A DNA stretch of 64,000 nucleotides from Streptomyces sp. Ru62 (GCF_002920615.1 NZ_PQSU01000002.1:62001-126000); one strand, 5' to 3'. Positions 17,371 to 26,146 are shown, numbered from the stretch's first letter. Numbers and translations: made by a program. Notes: generated from the letters alone by a model not told the origin.

Positions 17371-17964
17371 ATGGCACTCGGTAGCGCCCCCTCCGTGTAC
17401 GCGCCGCGGTTCGACGCCGGGCGGGTGTGCCTGGACCTCCTCGCCACCACGCATCCGGGCGAACGGCTGGACGGCGTCGGCGCGTTGTGCGCGTGGATCG
17501 GGAGCGCGGGGCTCGTGCCCGACGGTACGGCGCTCGGTCACGCCGACGCCTCCTGGCCGGCCGGGTTCCGGGAACTGCGCGGATGCGTGCGGGTGTTGGT
17601 GCGCGGGCCGGGTCCCGGGGACGCGTCGTCGTACGGGCGGGCGCTCGGGCGCGTGAACGAGCTCGCCCTCGGAGCGACCCCCGCGCCCGTCGCCGTACCC
17701 ACGGAAGGCGGCGGGCTCGTGCGGGAGTTGGCCGGGCCGCCCGGCCTCGCGGCCCTGCTCGCCCTCGTCGCCCGGGACGCCGTGGAGTTGCTCACCGACC
17801 CCGTCGCGCGGGCCGCCGTACGGGAGTGCGAGGGGGACGACTGCCCGCTCGTGTACCTGGACACCTCCCGCGGCCGGCGCCGACGCTGGTGTTCCAGCGA
17901 GGCGTGCGGGAACCGGGAGCGGGTCGCCCGGCACCGGCGGCGGGCGGCGCTGGCGCGCGCCTGA
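17371..17964 (+). CDS. CGNR zinc-finger (ABATE domain) protein
   Basis: This 197-residue protein has an N-terminal domain (FDAGRVCLDLLATTH) and, near the C-terminus, the CGNR zinc finger: a first Cys pair in CEGDDC, and a second in WCSSEACGNRERVARHRRR. These proteins are predicted stress-related DNA-binding regulators. ATG 17371 precedes the conserved N-terminus; the earlier open frame is GC-rich filler. It is divergent from narK and upstream of sigU; no operon link is evident. Confidence 0.85.
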   Translation: MALGSAPSVYAPRFDAGRVCLDLLATTHPGERLDGVGALCAWIGSAGLVPDGTALGHADASWPAGFRELRGCVRVLVRGPGPGDASSYGRALGRVNELALGATPAPVAVPTEGGGLVRELAGPPGLAALLALVARDAVELLTDPVARAAVRECEGDDCPLVYLDTSRGRRRRWCSSEACGNRERVARHRRRAALARA

Positions 17965-18063
17965 GCCCGGAGTGATTTCTGCAACACCGGGTTTGGATGG
18001 CCGGTACACGGGAATCGCGCGGCGGGCTCGCCTGCGTGTCGGAGATGTGAAGATCGCGCGGTG

Positions 18064-18090
18064 GGAATGTGCGCGCATGTCCCGCTCGTC
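18064..18090 (+). promoter_or_regulatory. Possible ECF-type promoter for sigU-rsuA
   Basis: GGAAT, 18 bases, CGTC, located about 110 bases before the sigU start. ECF promoters commonly have GGAAC then CGTC at 16-18 bases, and ECF operons are usually autoregulated. One mismatch; tentative. Confidence 0.25.
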
Positions 18091-18198
18091 ACGTCAGCCT
18101 CAAGAAATCTGTCACTCGGGTTTGAACACCGGGCCGCCCCCGTCCGTACGGGTGGGCGAGCGACCGACTGGGGGAACCCCCGGACACCGGAGGTGGGC

Positions 18199-18777
18199 GT
18201 GCGCAAGGATGCGGCCGTGGCCAATGAACGTGGAGCGAGGGCCCGACATCGCATGTCCTCACAGCCCTCGGAGCCGGATGAGGAGCTGATGCGTGCCCTG
18301 TACCGGGAGCACGCCGGACCTCTGCTCGCGTATGTCCTGCGGCTGGTCGCCGGTGACCGGCAGCGCGCCGAGGACGTCGTGCAGGAAACGCTCATCCGTG
18401 CCTGGAAGAACGCCGGTCAGCTCAATCGGGCGACCGGTTCGGTACGCCCCTGGCTGGTGACGGTCGCGCGCCGCATCGTCATCGACGGCCACCGCAGCCG
18501 GCAGGCCCGGCCGCAGGAGGTCGATCCGTCGCCGCTGGAGGTCATCCCCGCGGAGGACGAGATCGACAAGGCGCTGTGGCTGATGACGCTGTCGGACGCG
18601 CTCGACGACCTGACCCCGGCCCACCGGGAGGTGCTCGTCGAGACGTACTTCAAGGGGCGTACCGTCAATGAGGCGGCGGAAACACTGGGCATACCCAGCG
18701 GAACTGTCCGTTCCCGGGTGTTCTACGCCCTGCGGTCGATGAAGCTGGCACTGGAGGAGCGGGGGGTGACGGCGTGA
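18199..18777 (+). CDS. sigU: ECF RNA polymerase sigma factor (SigU-like)
   Basis: This 192-residue ECF sigma factor has region 2 at about residues 30-100 (LYREHAGPLLAYVLRL, AEDVVQETLIRAWKN) and region 4 at about 130-185 (LTPAHREVLVETYFKGRTV, then the helix-turn-helix around ETLGIPSGTVRSRVFYAL). It is followed by an overlapping gene for a zinc anti-sigma factor. In S. coelicolor the pair in this neighbourhood is sigU-rsuA; excess SigU there blocks aerial growth. The name rests on synteny and architecture. GTG 18199 has GGAGG five bases upstream; ATG 18253 is a shorter alternative. Confidence 0.85.
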   Translation: MRKDAAVANERGARARHRMSSQPSEPDEELMRALYREHAGPLLAYVLRLVAGDRQRAEDVVQETLIRAWKNAGQLNRATGSVRPWLVTVARRIVIDGHRSRQARPQEVDPSPLEVIPAEDEIDKALWLMTLSDALDDLTPAHREVLVETYFKGRTVNEAAETLGIPSGTVRSRVFYALRSMKLALEERGVTA

Positions 18778-19607
18778 TGAGCAGCGGGTACGGGGGGATG
18801 CAGGGATTCGGACCGGGTGGTCCGGGTATGTCTGGGCCCATGAGCCCCAGTCAGGGATCTTCGGTGCCGAGCGAGCACGAGACCGTCGGCGCCTACGCCC
18901 TCGGCATTCTCGACGATGCCGAGGCAACCGCTTTCGAGGCCCATCTCGCCGGCTGCGAGTGGTGCGCCCAGCAACTGGACGAGCTGGCCGGGATGGAGCC
19001 GATGCTGGCCGCGCTCGCGGACCTGCCGGGCACCGGCAGCACGCCCGCGATCGGCGAGTCGCTGTCCGCCAGGCCCAGCCCGCGGGTGGTGGAGAAGCTG
19101 GTGGACGAGGTCGCCGAACGGCGGGCTCGGAAGCGCCGGCGCAGCATGTACATGATCGCGGCGGCCGCCGCGCTGATCATCGCCGGGCCGCTGGCCGCGG
19201 TGGCGGTGAACGGCGGCTCGGACGGGGGCGGGCAGGTCACCGCGACGCCGGCCCAGGCGACCTTCCGGACCATGTCCGACAAGAAGTCGGCCACGGACGC
19301 GTCGACCCACGTCAGCGCGACCGTCGCCATGGCGGGGAAGGACTGGGGCACCCAGGCGGTCCTGGAGCTGAAGAACGTCAAGGGCCCGCTGAAGTGCTCC
19401 CTGGTGCTCGTCGCCAAGAACGGGCAGCGCGTGACCATGTCGTCGTGGTCCGTGCCGAACTGGGGGTACGGCGTCCCGGACGCCAAGACGGAGCAGTCGA
19501 AGCAACCGCTGTACATCGGCGGGGCCGCGGCCTTCCAGCCCAACGAGATCGACCACTTCGAGGTGGTGACGTTCGAGGGCAAGAAGCTGGTCCAGGTGGA
19601 CGCGTGA
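18774..19607 (+). CDS. rsuA: Zinc-binding anti-sigma factor (RsuA-like)
   Basis: A 277-residue membrane anti-sigma factor. The cytoplasmic N-terminus has the ZAS motif His-x3-Cys-x2-Cys (EAHLAGCEWCAQQL, about residues 58-71). One TM helix (about 122-144, MYMIAAAAALIIAGPLAAVAV) is followed by an extracellular domain of about 130 residues. It should hold SigU at the membrane until an envelope signal releases it. The gene overlaps sigU by 4 bases (ATGA), so the two are made in fixed ratio. Confidence 0.88.
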   Translation: MMSSGYGGMQGFGPGGPGMSGPMSPSQGSSVPSEHETVGAYALGILDDAEATAFEAHLAGCEWCAQQLDELAGMEPMLAALADLPGTGSTPAIGESLSARPSPRVVEKLVDEVAERRARKRRRSMYMIAAAAALIIAGPLAAVAVNGGSDGGGQVTATPAQATFRTMSDKKSATDASTHVSATVAMAGKDWGTQAVLELKNVKGPLKCSLVLVAKNGQRVTMSSWSVPNWGYGVPDAKTEQSKQPLYIGGAAAFQPNEIDHFEVVTFEGKKLVQVDA

Positions 19608-19828
19608 CGCCCGCGGCAGCCGGGGCCGGGCCACGGGTGCGCCGGGCCGCCGACGCCCGCCCGGTCCGCGCCCCCGGGCTCCCGGCGGATCGCGGGCGGA
19701 TGCCGCGCCGTAGCCGCGCCCGGCGTGTCGTCGTGATGCGCGGGGACTCCCCGGGCCGACGGCCCGCGGGCTTCGGTCCGTCGGCGCCGTCTTCCGGGAG
19801 GTCGCCGGAGTACCTCCCGTAGCTTCGA

Positions 19829-19882
19829 CGGGCCCCCTTCGCGTACGGTTGACGGCTGCCCAGCACGTCAGAAGGGGGCCCG
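19829..19882 (+). promoter_or_regulatory. Inverted repeat burying the helD ribosome site
   Basis: CGGGCCCCCTTC (19829-19840) and GAAGGGGGCCCG (19871-19882) are perfect 12-bp complements 30 bases apart. The right arm contains the Shine-Dalgarno sequence and ends directly before the GTG start. If transcribed together, the arms would hide the ribosome site. A second hairpin (CGGGAGGT / ACCTCCCG, 19795-19819) precedes it and may end rsuA transcription. Confidence 0.65.
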
Positions 19883-22228
19883 GTGGCCGCTCAGGTTCAG
19901 CAGTCCGCGGTCGGCTCGGTACAGGACGCACCCGATTCCGTCCGTGACCGGGAGATCAGCGTCGAGCAGGAACACCTGGACCGGGTGTACCAGCGCCTGG
20001 AGGAGAAGATCCACGAGGCCGAGTTCCTGATGCACGACGCGGCCAAGCGCGGCCAGGTGGGCACTCCGGGCGCGCTCGCCGAACGGGACGCGCAGGTCTT
20101 CCGGGCCGGTATCCACCTGAACCGGCTCAACAACGAGTTCGAGGACTTCCTCTTCGGGCGGATCGACCTGCTGCTCGGCAAGGACGGCAAGAAGGGGCCC
20201 GACGGGGCCTACACGGCGGTCGAGCCGGCCGAGGGGGCCGTGCGGCCGGACAACACCGCCGACATCGCCGAGACGCTGCACATCGGCCGTATCGGCGTCC
20301 TGGACGAGGACTACTCCCCGCTGGTCATCGACTGGCGCGCCCCCGCCGCCGCCCCCTTCTACCGGGCCACGCCCGTGGAGCCGGGACGGGTGGTGCGGCG
20401 CCGGGTCATCCGCTCCAAGGGGCGCCGGGTCCTCGGCGTGGAGGACGACCTGATGCGGCCCGAGCTGACGGCCTTCCTCGACGGCGATCAGCTGCCCGTC
20501 ATCGGCGACGGCGCCCTGATGGCCGCGCTCGGCCAGGCCCGCGGCCACACCATGCGGGACATCGTCTCCTCCATCCAGGCCGAGCAGGACATGGTCATCC
20601 GGGCCCCCGCGGCCTCCATCACCTACGTGGAGGGCGGCCCGGGCACCGGCAAGACCGCCGTCGCACTGCACCGCGCGGCCTACCTGCTCTACCAGGACCG
20701 CAGACGCTACGCGGGCGGCATCCTCATCGTCTCCCCGACCCCGCTGCTCGTCGCCTACACCGAGGGCGTGCTGCCCTCGCTCGGCGAGGAGGGCCAGGTC
20801 GCCATCCGCGCGATCGGCTCGCTGGTCGACGGCGCGGAGGCCACGCTGTACGACTCCCCGGCCGTGGCCCGTGCCAAGGGCTCGTACCGGATGCTGAAGG
20901 TGCTGCGCAAGGCCGCCCGGGGCGCGCTGGAGCTGGGGCCGGCCGCTCCGGCGGAAGCCGCGGGGGAGGACACGGCCGCCGGTCCGCCCGGCCGGCTGCG
21001 CGTCGTCGCCTTCGGGCGCCGCCTGGAACTGGAGGCCGACGAGCTGGGACGCATCCGCCGTACCGCCCTCGGCGGCACCGCGCCCGTCAACCTGCTCCGC
21101 CCGCGCGCCCGCAAGCTGCTCCTGGACGCCCTGTGGGACCGCTCCGGCGCCGCCTCCCGGCACACCGACCCGGAGCTGGCCGCCGAGCTGCGCTCCTCCT
21201 TCGACGAGGACATCACGAGCGAGGACTCCTTCATCGCCTTCCTCGACGCGTGGTGGCCCGAGCTGACCCCGAAGGCCGTGCTCGCCGCCATGGCCGACGA
21301 GAAGCGGCTCGGCCGCTGGGCCCGCAGGATCCTCAACCCCGGTGAGGTCCGCAAGGTCGCCCGCTCGCTCCGGCGGGACGGGTACTCCGTGCACGACATC
21401 GCCATGCTCGACGAGCTCCAGGCGATCCTCGGCGCCCCGGCCCGGCCGCGCAGGAAGCGGGAGCTGGACCCGCTGGACCAGCTCACCGGCCTGGAGGAGC
21501 TGATGCCGGTGCGCGAGGAGTCGCAGCGGGAGCGGGCCGAGCGGCTGGCGCAGGAGCGCACCGAGTACGCGCACGTCATCGTGGACGAGGCGCAGGACCT
21601 CACGCCGATGCAGTGGCGCATGGTCGGCCGCCGCGGCCGGCACGCCACCTGGACGGTCGTCGGCGATCCGGCGCAGTCCTCCTGGTCCGACCCGGACGAG
21701 GCGGGCGAGGCCCGCGACGAGGCCCTCGGCACCCGGCCCCGGCGCCGCTTCCAGCTCACCGTGAACTACCGCAACCCGGCCGAGATCGCCGAGCTGGCCG
21801 CCAGGGTGCTGGCGCTCGCCATGCCCGGCTCCGAGGCCCCGTCGGCGGTGCGCTCCACCGGCGTACAGCCGCGCTTCACCGTCGTACGGGACTCGCTGGA
21901 GAAGACCGTGCGCGCGGAGGCCGAGCGGCTGCTCGGGCTGGTGGACGGCACGGTCGGCGTGGTGGTCGCGATGAACCGGCGCGAGGAGGCCCGGCGCTGG
22001 CTGGCCGGGCTCGGCGACCGGGTGGTGGCCCTCGGCAGCCTGGAGGCCAAGGGCCTGGAGTACGACGCCACGGTCGTGGTCTCGCCCGCGGAGATCGCCG
22101 ACGAGTCGCCGGCCGGCCTGCGCGTGCTGTACGTGGCGCTGACCCGGGCCACCCAGCAGCTCACGGTGGTCTCGGGGGAGCGGGACGAGCCGGACGCGGC
22201 CGGGGTCCCGGATCTCCTCAGGGACTGA
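19883..22228 (+). CDS. HelD-like RNA polymerase-associated ATPase
   Basis: This 781-residue UvrD/Rep-like superfamily 1 ATPase has an N-terminal coiled-coil region (about 20-60, EEKIHEAEFLMHDAAKR). Walker A is GGPGTGKT (about residue 250), Walker B-type VIVDEAQDLTPMQWR, then VVGDPAQS and a C-terminal VALTRATQQL motif VI. The long helical N-terminus plus interrupted helicase domain is the HelD layout. HelD proteins bind RNA polymerase and release stalled complexes; a Streptomyces relative (HelR) displaces rifamycins. Whether this copy is HelR-like cannot be told here. GTG 19883 follows GAAGGGGG, inside an inverted repeat. Confidence 0.85.
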   Translation: MAAQVQQSAVGSVQDAPDSVRDREISVEQEHLDRVYQRLEEKIHEAEFLMHDAAKRGQVGTPGALAERDAQVFRAGIHLNRLNNEFEDFLFGRIDLLLGKDGKKGPDGAYTAVEPAEGAVRPDNTADIAETLHIGRIGVLDEDYSPLVIDWRAPAAAPFYRATPVEPGRVVRRRVIRSKGRRVLGVEDDLMRPELTAFLDGDQLPVIGDGALMAALGQARGHTMRDIVSSIQAEQDMVIRAPAASITYVEGGPGTGKTAVALHRAAYLLYQDRRRYAGGILIVSPTPLLVAYTEGVLPSLGEEGQVAIRAIGSLVDGAEATLYDSPAVARAKGSYRMLKVLRKAARGALELGPAAPAEAAGEDTAAGPPGRLRVVAFGRRLELEADELGRIRRTALGGTAPVNLLRPRARKLLLDALWDRSGAASRHTDPELAAELRSSFDEDITSEDSFIAFLDAWWPELTPKAVLAAMADEKRLGRWARRILNPGEVRKVARSLRRDGYSVHDIAMLDELQAILGAPARPRRKRELDPLDQLTGLEELMPVREESQRERAERLAQERTEYAHVIVDEAQDLTPMQWRMVGRRGRHATWTVVGDPAQSSWSDPDEAGEARDEALGTRPRRRFQLTVNYRNPAEIAELAARVLALAMPGSEAPSAVRSTGVQPRFTVVRDSLEKTVRAEAERLLGLVDGTVGVVVAMNRREEARRWLAGLGDRVVALGSLEAKGLEYDATVVVSPAEIADESPAGLRVLYVALTRATQQLTVVSGERDEPDAAGVPDLLRD

Positions 22229-22278
22229 ACCTCCCGTACGGGAATGGCCTTACGGGATCCGTTTGTTAGCCTTGGTGT

Positions 22279-22413
22279 GGCACCGGCCCGATCCAAGCCC
22301 CCGGGCCCAACCTTCGTCCCTCAGAGGGACCACTTGCCGCGAGGCGAGCATGGCGGGTCGGTGTCATGAACGTGTGAGAGACCCACGTCACCCAGTGACG
22401 TGGGTCTCTTTCT
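22279..22413 (+). ncRNA. Probable small RNA between helD and malic enzyme
   Basis: The 376-bp gap after the helicase holds TAGCCT (22267-22272, a TANNNT-type -10), about 100 bases without a convincing reading frame, then a very strong intrinsic terminator at 22377-22415. That is the layout of a short independent RNA of about 135 nt. I recall a small RNA reported next to the equivalent helicase gene in S. coelicolor (scr2952) but cannot verify it. Alternatively this is just the helicase 3' UTR. The rest of the gap holds TATGGT (22453-22458), a possible -10 for the malic enzyme gene. Confidence 0.45.
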
Positions 22414-22415
22414 TT
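22377..22415 (+). terminator. Strong intrinsic terminator
   Basis: A perfect 15-bp stem (AGAGACCCACGTCAC / GTGACGTGGGTCTCT) with a 3-base loop CCA and a trailing TTCTTTG. It is the most canonical rho-independent terminator in the window. Confidence 0.92.
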
Positions 22416-22605
22416 GCCCCGCGCGCCTCTTTCCTCTACTGATCGGATCTCGTATGGTGGAATTCGTTTTCCGAAATCAGCGCCTGTCGCGGCACCCCGC
22501 GTGAACACAACGTCCGTAACCCAGGGCGACTACCACGTACTCAGCGGTAGGTGCGACGATCGGACGGCACAACCCGCGACACGGTGAAAGCAGAGGAAGT
22601 CGGCC

Positions 22606-24021
22606 ATGGCAACGGCGCCCAGCGTCTCCTACTCGATGACGATCCGGCTGGAGGTGCCCGCGAGCGGAACCGCCGTCTCGCAGCTCACCACCGCCGTGGA
22701 GTCCTCCGGAGGCTCGGTGACCGGCCTCGACGTCACCGCGTCCGGCCACGAGAAGCTCCGCATCGACGTGACCATCGCGGCCACCTCCACGGCCCACGCC
22801 GAGGAGATCGTCGAGAAGCTGCGCGGCATCGAGGGCGTCACCCTGGGCAAGGTCTCGGACCGTACGTTCCTCATGCACCTCGGCGGCAAGATCGAGATGG
22901 CGTCGAAGCACCCCATCCGCAACCGTGACGACCTGTCCATGGTCTACACGCCCGGTGTGGCCCGGGTCTGCATGGCCATCGCCGAGAACCCCGAGGACGC
23001 CCGTCGCCTCACCATCAAGCGCAACTCCGTTGCGGTCGTGACGGACGGCTCCGCCGTGCTCGGCCTCGGCAACATCGGCCCCAAGGCCGCGCTGCCCGTC
23101 ATGGAGGGCAAGGCCGCCCTCTTCAAGCGCTTCGCCGGCATCGACGCCTGGCCGATCTGCCTGGACACCCAGGACACCGACGCGATCGTGGAGATCGTCA
23201 AGGCGATCGCCCCCGGCTTCGCCGGCATCAACCTGGAGGACATCTCCGCGCCGCGCTGCTTCGAGATCGAGGCCCGGCTGCGCGAGGCCCTCGACATCCC
23301 CGTCTTCCACGACGACCAGCACGGCACCGCCATCGTCGTGCTCGCCGCGCTGACCAACGCCCTGCGGGTCACGAACAAGGCGATCGAGAACATCCGGGTC
23401 GTCATGTCCGGCGCCGGCGCGGCCGGCACGGCCATCCTCAAGCTGCTCATCGCCGCCGGCGTGAAGAACGCCGTCGTCGCCGACATCCACGGGATCGTGC
23501 ACGCCGACCGCGAGGACCTGGTGAACGCCCCGGCCGACTCGCCGCTGCGTTGGATCGCCGACAACACCAACCCCGAGGGCCTCACCGGCACCCTGAAGGA
23601 GGCCGTGCGCGGCGCCGACGTCTTCATCGGCGTCTCCGCCCCGAACGTCCTGGACGGCGCCGACGTGGCCGCCATGGCCGAGGGCGCCATCGTGTTCGCG
23701 CTCGCGAACCCGGACCCCGAGGTCGACCCGGCGATCGCCCGGCAGACCGCGGCCGTCGTGGCCACCGGCCGCTCCGACTTCCCGAACCAGATCAACAACG
23801 TGCTGGTCTTCCCTGGCGTCTTCCGCGGCCTGCTGGACGCCCAGTCCCGCACGGTCAACACCGAGATGATGCTCGCCGCCGCGAAGGCCCTCGCCGACGT
23901 GGTGACGGAGGACGAGCTGAACCCGAACTACATCATCCCGAGCGTCTTCAACGACAAGGTCGCCGGCGCCGTGGCCGGGGCGGTCCGCGAGGCCGCCAAG
24001 GCCGCCGGGGCGACCGTCTGA
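22606..24021 (+). CDS. NAD(P)-dependent malic enzyme with N-terminal ACT domain
   Basis: A 471-residue malate oxidoreductase (decarboxylating) that makes pyruvate from malate. Residues about 8-80 form an ACT-type regulatory domain. The catalytic domain follows (YTPGVARVC, VVTDGSAVLGLGNIGP, GINLEDISAPRCFEIE, FHDDQHGTA). The NAD-binding domain has GAGAAGTAILKLL and ANPDPEVDP. The FHDDQHGTA and LANPDPE motifs are those of bacterial malic enzymes of the smaller class. ATG 22606 has AGGAAG upstream. In Streptomyces such enzymes influence the supply of acetyl-CoA for lipids and antibiotics. Confidence 0.95.
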   Translation: MATAPSVSYSMTIRLEVPASGTAVSQLTTAVESSGGSVTGLDVTASGHEKLRIDVTIAATSTAHAEEIVEKLRGIEGVTLGKVSDRTFLMHLGGKIEMASKHPIRNRDDLSMVYTPGVARVCMAIAENPEDARRLTIKRNSVAVVTDGSAVLGLGNIGPKAALPVMEGKAALFKRFAGIDAWPICLDTQDTDAIVEIVKAIAPGFAGINLEDISAPRCFEIEARLREALDIPVFHDDQHGTAIVVLAALTNALRVTNKAIENIRVVMSGAGAAGTAILKLLIAAGVKNAVVADIHGIVHADREDLVNAPADSPLRWIADNTNPEGLTGTLKEAVRGADVFIGVSAPNVLDGADVAAMAEGAIVFALANPDPEVDPAIARQTAAVVATGRSDFPNQINNVLVFPGVFRGLLDAQSRTVNTEMMLAAAKALADVVTEDELNPNYIIPSVFNDKVAGAVAGAVREAAKAAGATV

Positions 24022-24279
24022 TCAGGGCGTGCCGTAATGTGCAGGGGGCTGTGAGCATCACCACGGCGGCCCCCCGCACCGGCGCGTCGTGGAACCCCGC
24101 GATGCCGGGCGCGCTCTAGGGTGACGGCCGAGCAGGCGCTTTTCGTGTGACTCCCCAGGGTGTTCTCACGACTCCTACGGGTGCCGGATTGGCTTTCCCG
24201 CCGCAGGTAGGGGCAGGATGCTCCTTCGGGACTTCGTTCCAGGGGGCACCCCCAAGGGCGCGAGCGCATCGGCATCGCA

Positions 24280-24308
24280 GTGCCTCGGGCGGCTCAGCCG
24301 CGTGGCAC
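24280..24308 (+). promoter_or_regulatory. Hairpin in the hup leader
   Basis: GTGCC ... GGCAC enclosing GCGGCT / AGCCGC gives a two-part stem 35 bases before the HU start codon. The whole 321-bp gap from the malic enzyme stop is otherwise without a supported gene; the promoter is not obvious. The hairpin may stabilise or regulate the abundant HU message. Confidence 0.35.
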
Positions 24309-24342
24309 ACCCCAACGGCAAGAAAAACACGGGAGTAACAAC

Positions 24343-24624
24343 ATGAACCGCAGTGAGCTGGTGGCCGCGCTGGCCGACCGTGCCGAGGTGACCCGCAAGG
24401 ACGCCGACGCCGTGCTGGCCGCGTTCGCCGAGACCGTCGGCGAGATCGTCGCCAAGGGCGACGAGAAGGTCACCATCCCCGGCTTCCTGACCTTCGAGCG
24501 CACCCACCGTGCCGCTCGCACCGCGCGCAACCCGCAGACCGGCGAGCCCATCAACATCCCGGCCGGCTTCAGCGTGAAGGTCACCGCGGGCTCGAAGCTC
24601 AAGGAAGCGGCGAAGGGCAAGTAA
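24343..24624 (+). CDS. hup: HU family DNA-binding protein
   Basis: This 93-residue histone-like protein has the HU core: MNRSELVAALADRAEVTRKDA (helices), GDEKVTIPGFLTFERTHR (beta saddle), the RNPQTGEPI arm and the closing VTAGSKLKEAAKGK. It lacks the long Lys/Ala tail of the other Streptomyces HU, so it is the short HupA type. It dimerises and bends DNA. ATG 24343 follows GGGAG; the upstream in-frame ATG at 24280 gives non-HU residues. It sits between malic enzyme and murA as in S. coelicolor. Confidence 0.96.
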   Translation: MNRSELVAALADRAEVTRKDADAVLAAFAETVGEIVAKGDEKVTIPGFLTFERTHRAARTARNPQTGEPINIPAGFSVKVTAGSKLKEAAKGK

Positions 24625-24682
24625 GCGGAAGCGCTCCGCTTCGGCGCCGTCCACTGGAGCGCCGTGGCATGACGCGCCGTGG

Positions 24683-24737
24683 GTGACTGCGGGCCGGTCG
24701 TGGCTGGTCGCGCAGTTCCCCGCGCCCCTTCGGGCGC
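24683..24737 (+). repeat. Dispersed Streptomyces repeat, copy 2
   Basis: GTGACTGCGGGCCGGTCGTG, then GCTGGTCGCGCAGTTCCCCG and a CGCCCCTTCGGGCGC end. It lies in the convergent hup-murA gap. Best-preserved copy of the four. Confidence 0.8.
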
Positions 24738-24753
24738 GAACCGCTCAAGACGT

Positions 24754-24792
24754 CGAAAGGGCGGCCCCCCTCCGCGGGAGGCCGCCCTTTCG
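24754..24792. terminator. Bidirectional terminator between hup and murA
   Basis: CGAAAGGGCGGCC and GGCCGCCCTTTCG form a perfect 13-bp stem with T residues on each strand. Confidence 0.85.
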
Positions 24793-24805
24793 TCATGCGT
24801 GACGC

Positions 24806-26146
24806 CTAGCCGAGCGCCTTGCCGGGCAGCTCGACCTTCGCTCCCAGTTCCACGAGCTTCTCCATGAAGTTCTCGTAGCCGCGGTTGATCAGTTCGATGC
24901 CGTGGACGCGGGACGTGCCCTCGGCCGCCAGGGCCGCGATGAGGTACGAGAAGCCGCCGCGCAGGTCGGGGATGACCAGGTCGGCGCCCTGGAGCTTGGT
25001 GGGGCCCGAGACGACCGCGGAGTGCAGGAAGTTGCGCGCGCCGAAGCGGCAGGCGGAGCCGCCCAGGCACTCCCGGTAGAGCTGGATGTGGGCGCCCATC
25101 TGGTTCAGCGCGGAGGTGAAGCCGAGGCGGGACTCGTAGACCGTCTCGTGGATGATGGACAGGCCCGTGGCCTGGGTCAGGGCCACCACGAGCGGCTGCT
25201 GCCAGTCGGTCTGGAAACCGGGGTGCACGTCCGTCTCCAGCGCGATGGACTTCAACTGGCCGCCCGGGTGCCAGAACCGGATGCCCTCGTCGTCGATCTC
25301 GAAGGCGCCGCCCACCTTGCGGTAGGTGTTCAGGAACGTCATCATCGAGCGCTGCTGGGCGCCGCGGACGTAGATGTTGCCGTTGGTCGCGAGCGCCGCG
25401 GAGGCCCAGGACGCGGCCTCCAGGCGGTCCGGAAGGGCGCGGTGGGTGTAACCGCCGAGCTTGTCCACACCCGTGATGCGGATCGTGCGGTCGGTGTCCA
25501 TCGCGATGATCGCGCCCATCTTCTGCAGCACGCAGATGAGGTCCTCGATCTCCGGCTCGACGGCCGCGTTGGACAACTCCGTGACGCCTTCGGCCAGTAC
25601 GGCCGTCAGCAGCACCTGCTCGGTGGCGCCCACGGACGGGTACGGCAGCCGGATCTTCGTGCCGCGCAGCCGCTGCGGAGCCTCCAGGTACTGCCCGTCG
25701 GCCCGCTTCTCGATGGTCGCGCCGAACTGCCGCAGCACGTCGAAGTGGAAGTCGATGGGCCGGCCGCCGATGTCACAGCCGCCGAGGCCCGGGATGAAGG
25801 CGTGGCCGAGACGGTGCAGCAGCGGACCGCAGAAGAGGATCGGGATGCGGCTGGAACCCGCGTGGGCATCGATGTCAGCCACGTTGGCGCTCTCGACCCG
25901 CGTCGGGTCCAGCACCAGCTCGCCGGGCTCCTCGCCCGGACGGACCGTCACCCCGTGCAGCTGGAGCAGGCCACGGACGACCCGCACGTCACGGATGTCC
26001 GGAACGTTGCGCAGTCGGCTCGGCTCGCTGCCCAGCAGGGCGGCGACCATGGCCTTCGGTACGAGGTTCTTCGCACCGCGGACACGGATCTCGCCCTCCA
26101 GCGGGGTTCCGCCGTGGACAAGCAGGACATCGTCGTTGACGGTCAT
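24806..26146 (-). CDS. murA: UDP-N-acetylglucosamine 1-carboxyvinyltransferase
   Basis: MurA transfers enolpyruvate from PEP to UDP-GlcNAc, the first committed step of peptidoglycan synthesis, in the cytoplasm. This 446-residue protein has the conserved start (VHGGTPLEGEIRVRGAKN) with the substrate-binding Lys-Asn pair. The catalytic loop has cysteine at residue 124 (GLGGCDIGGRPIDFHF), which predicts fosfomycin sensitivity. The family arginine segment is also present. Convergent with hup; no partner gene in an operon. ATG 26146 gives the standard length for the actinobacterial enzyme. Confidence 0.96.
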   Translation of the reverse strand: MTVNDDVLLVHGGTPLEGEIRVRGAKNLVPKAMVAALLGSEPSRLRNVPDIRDVRVVRGLLQLHGVTVRPGEEPGELVLDPTRVESANVADIDAHAGSSRIPILFCGPLLHRLGHAFIPGLGGCDIGGRPIDFHFDVLRQFGATIEKRADGQYLEAPQRLRGTKIRLPYPSVGATEQVLLTAVLAEGVTELSNAAVEPEIEDLICVLQKMGAIIAMDTDRTIRITGVDKLGGYTHRALPDRLEAASWASAALATNGNIYVRGAQQRSMMTFLNTYRKVGGAFEIDDEGIRFWHPGGQLKSIALETDVHPGFQTDWQQPLVVALTQATGLSIIHETVYESRLGFTSALNQMGAHIQLYRECLGGSACRFGARNFLHSAVVSGPTKLQGADLVIPDLRGGFSYLIAALAAEGTSRVHGIELINRGYENFMEKLVELGAKVELPGKALG

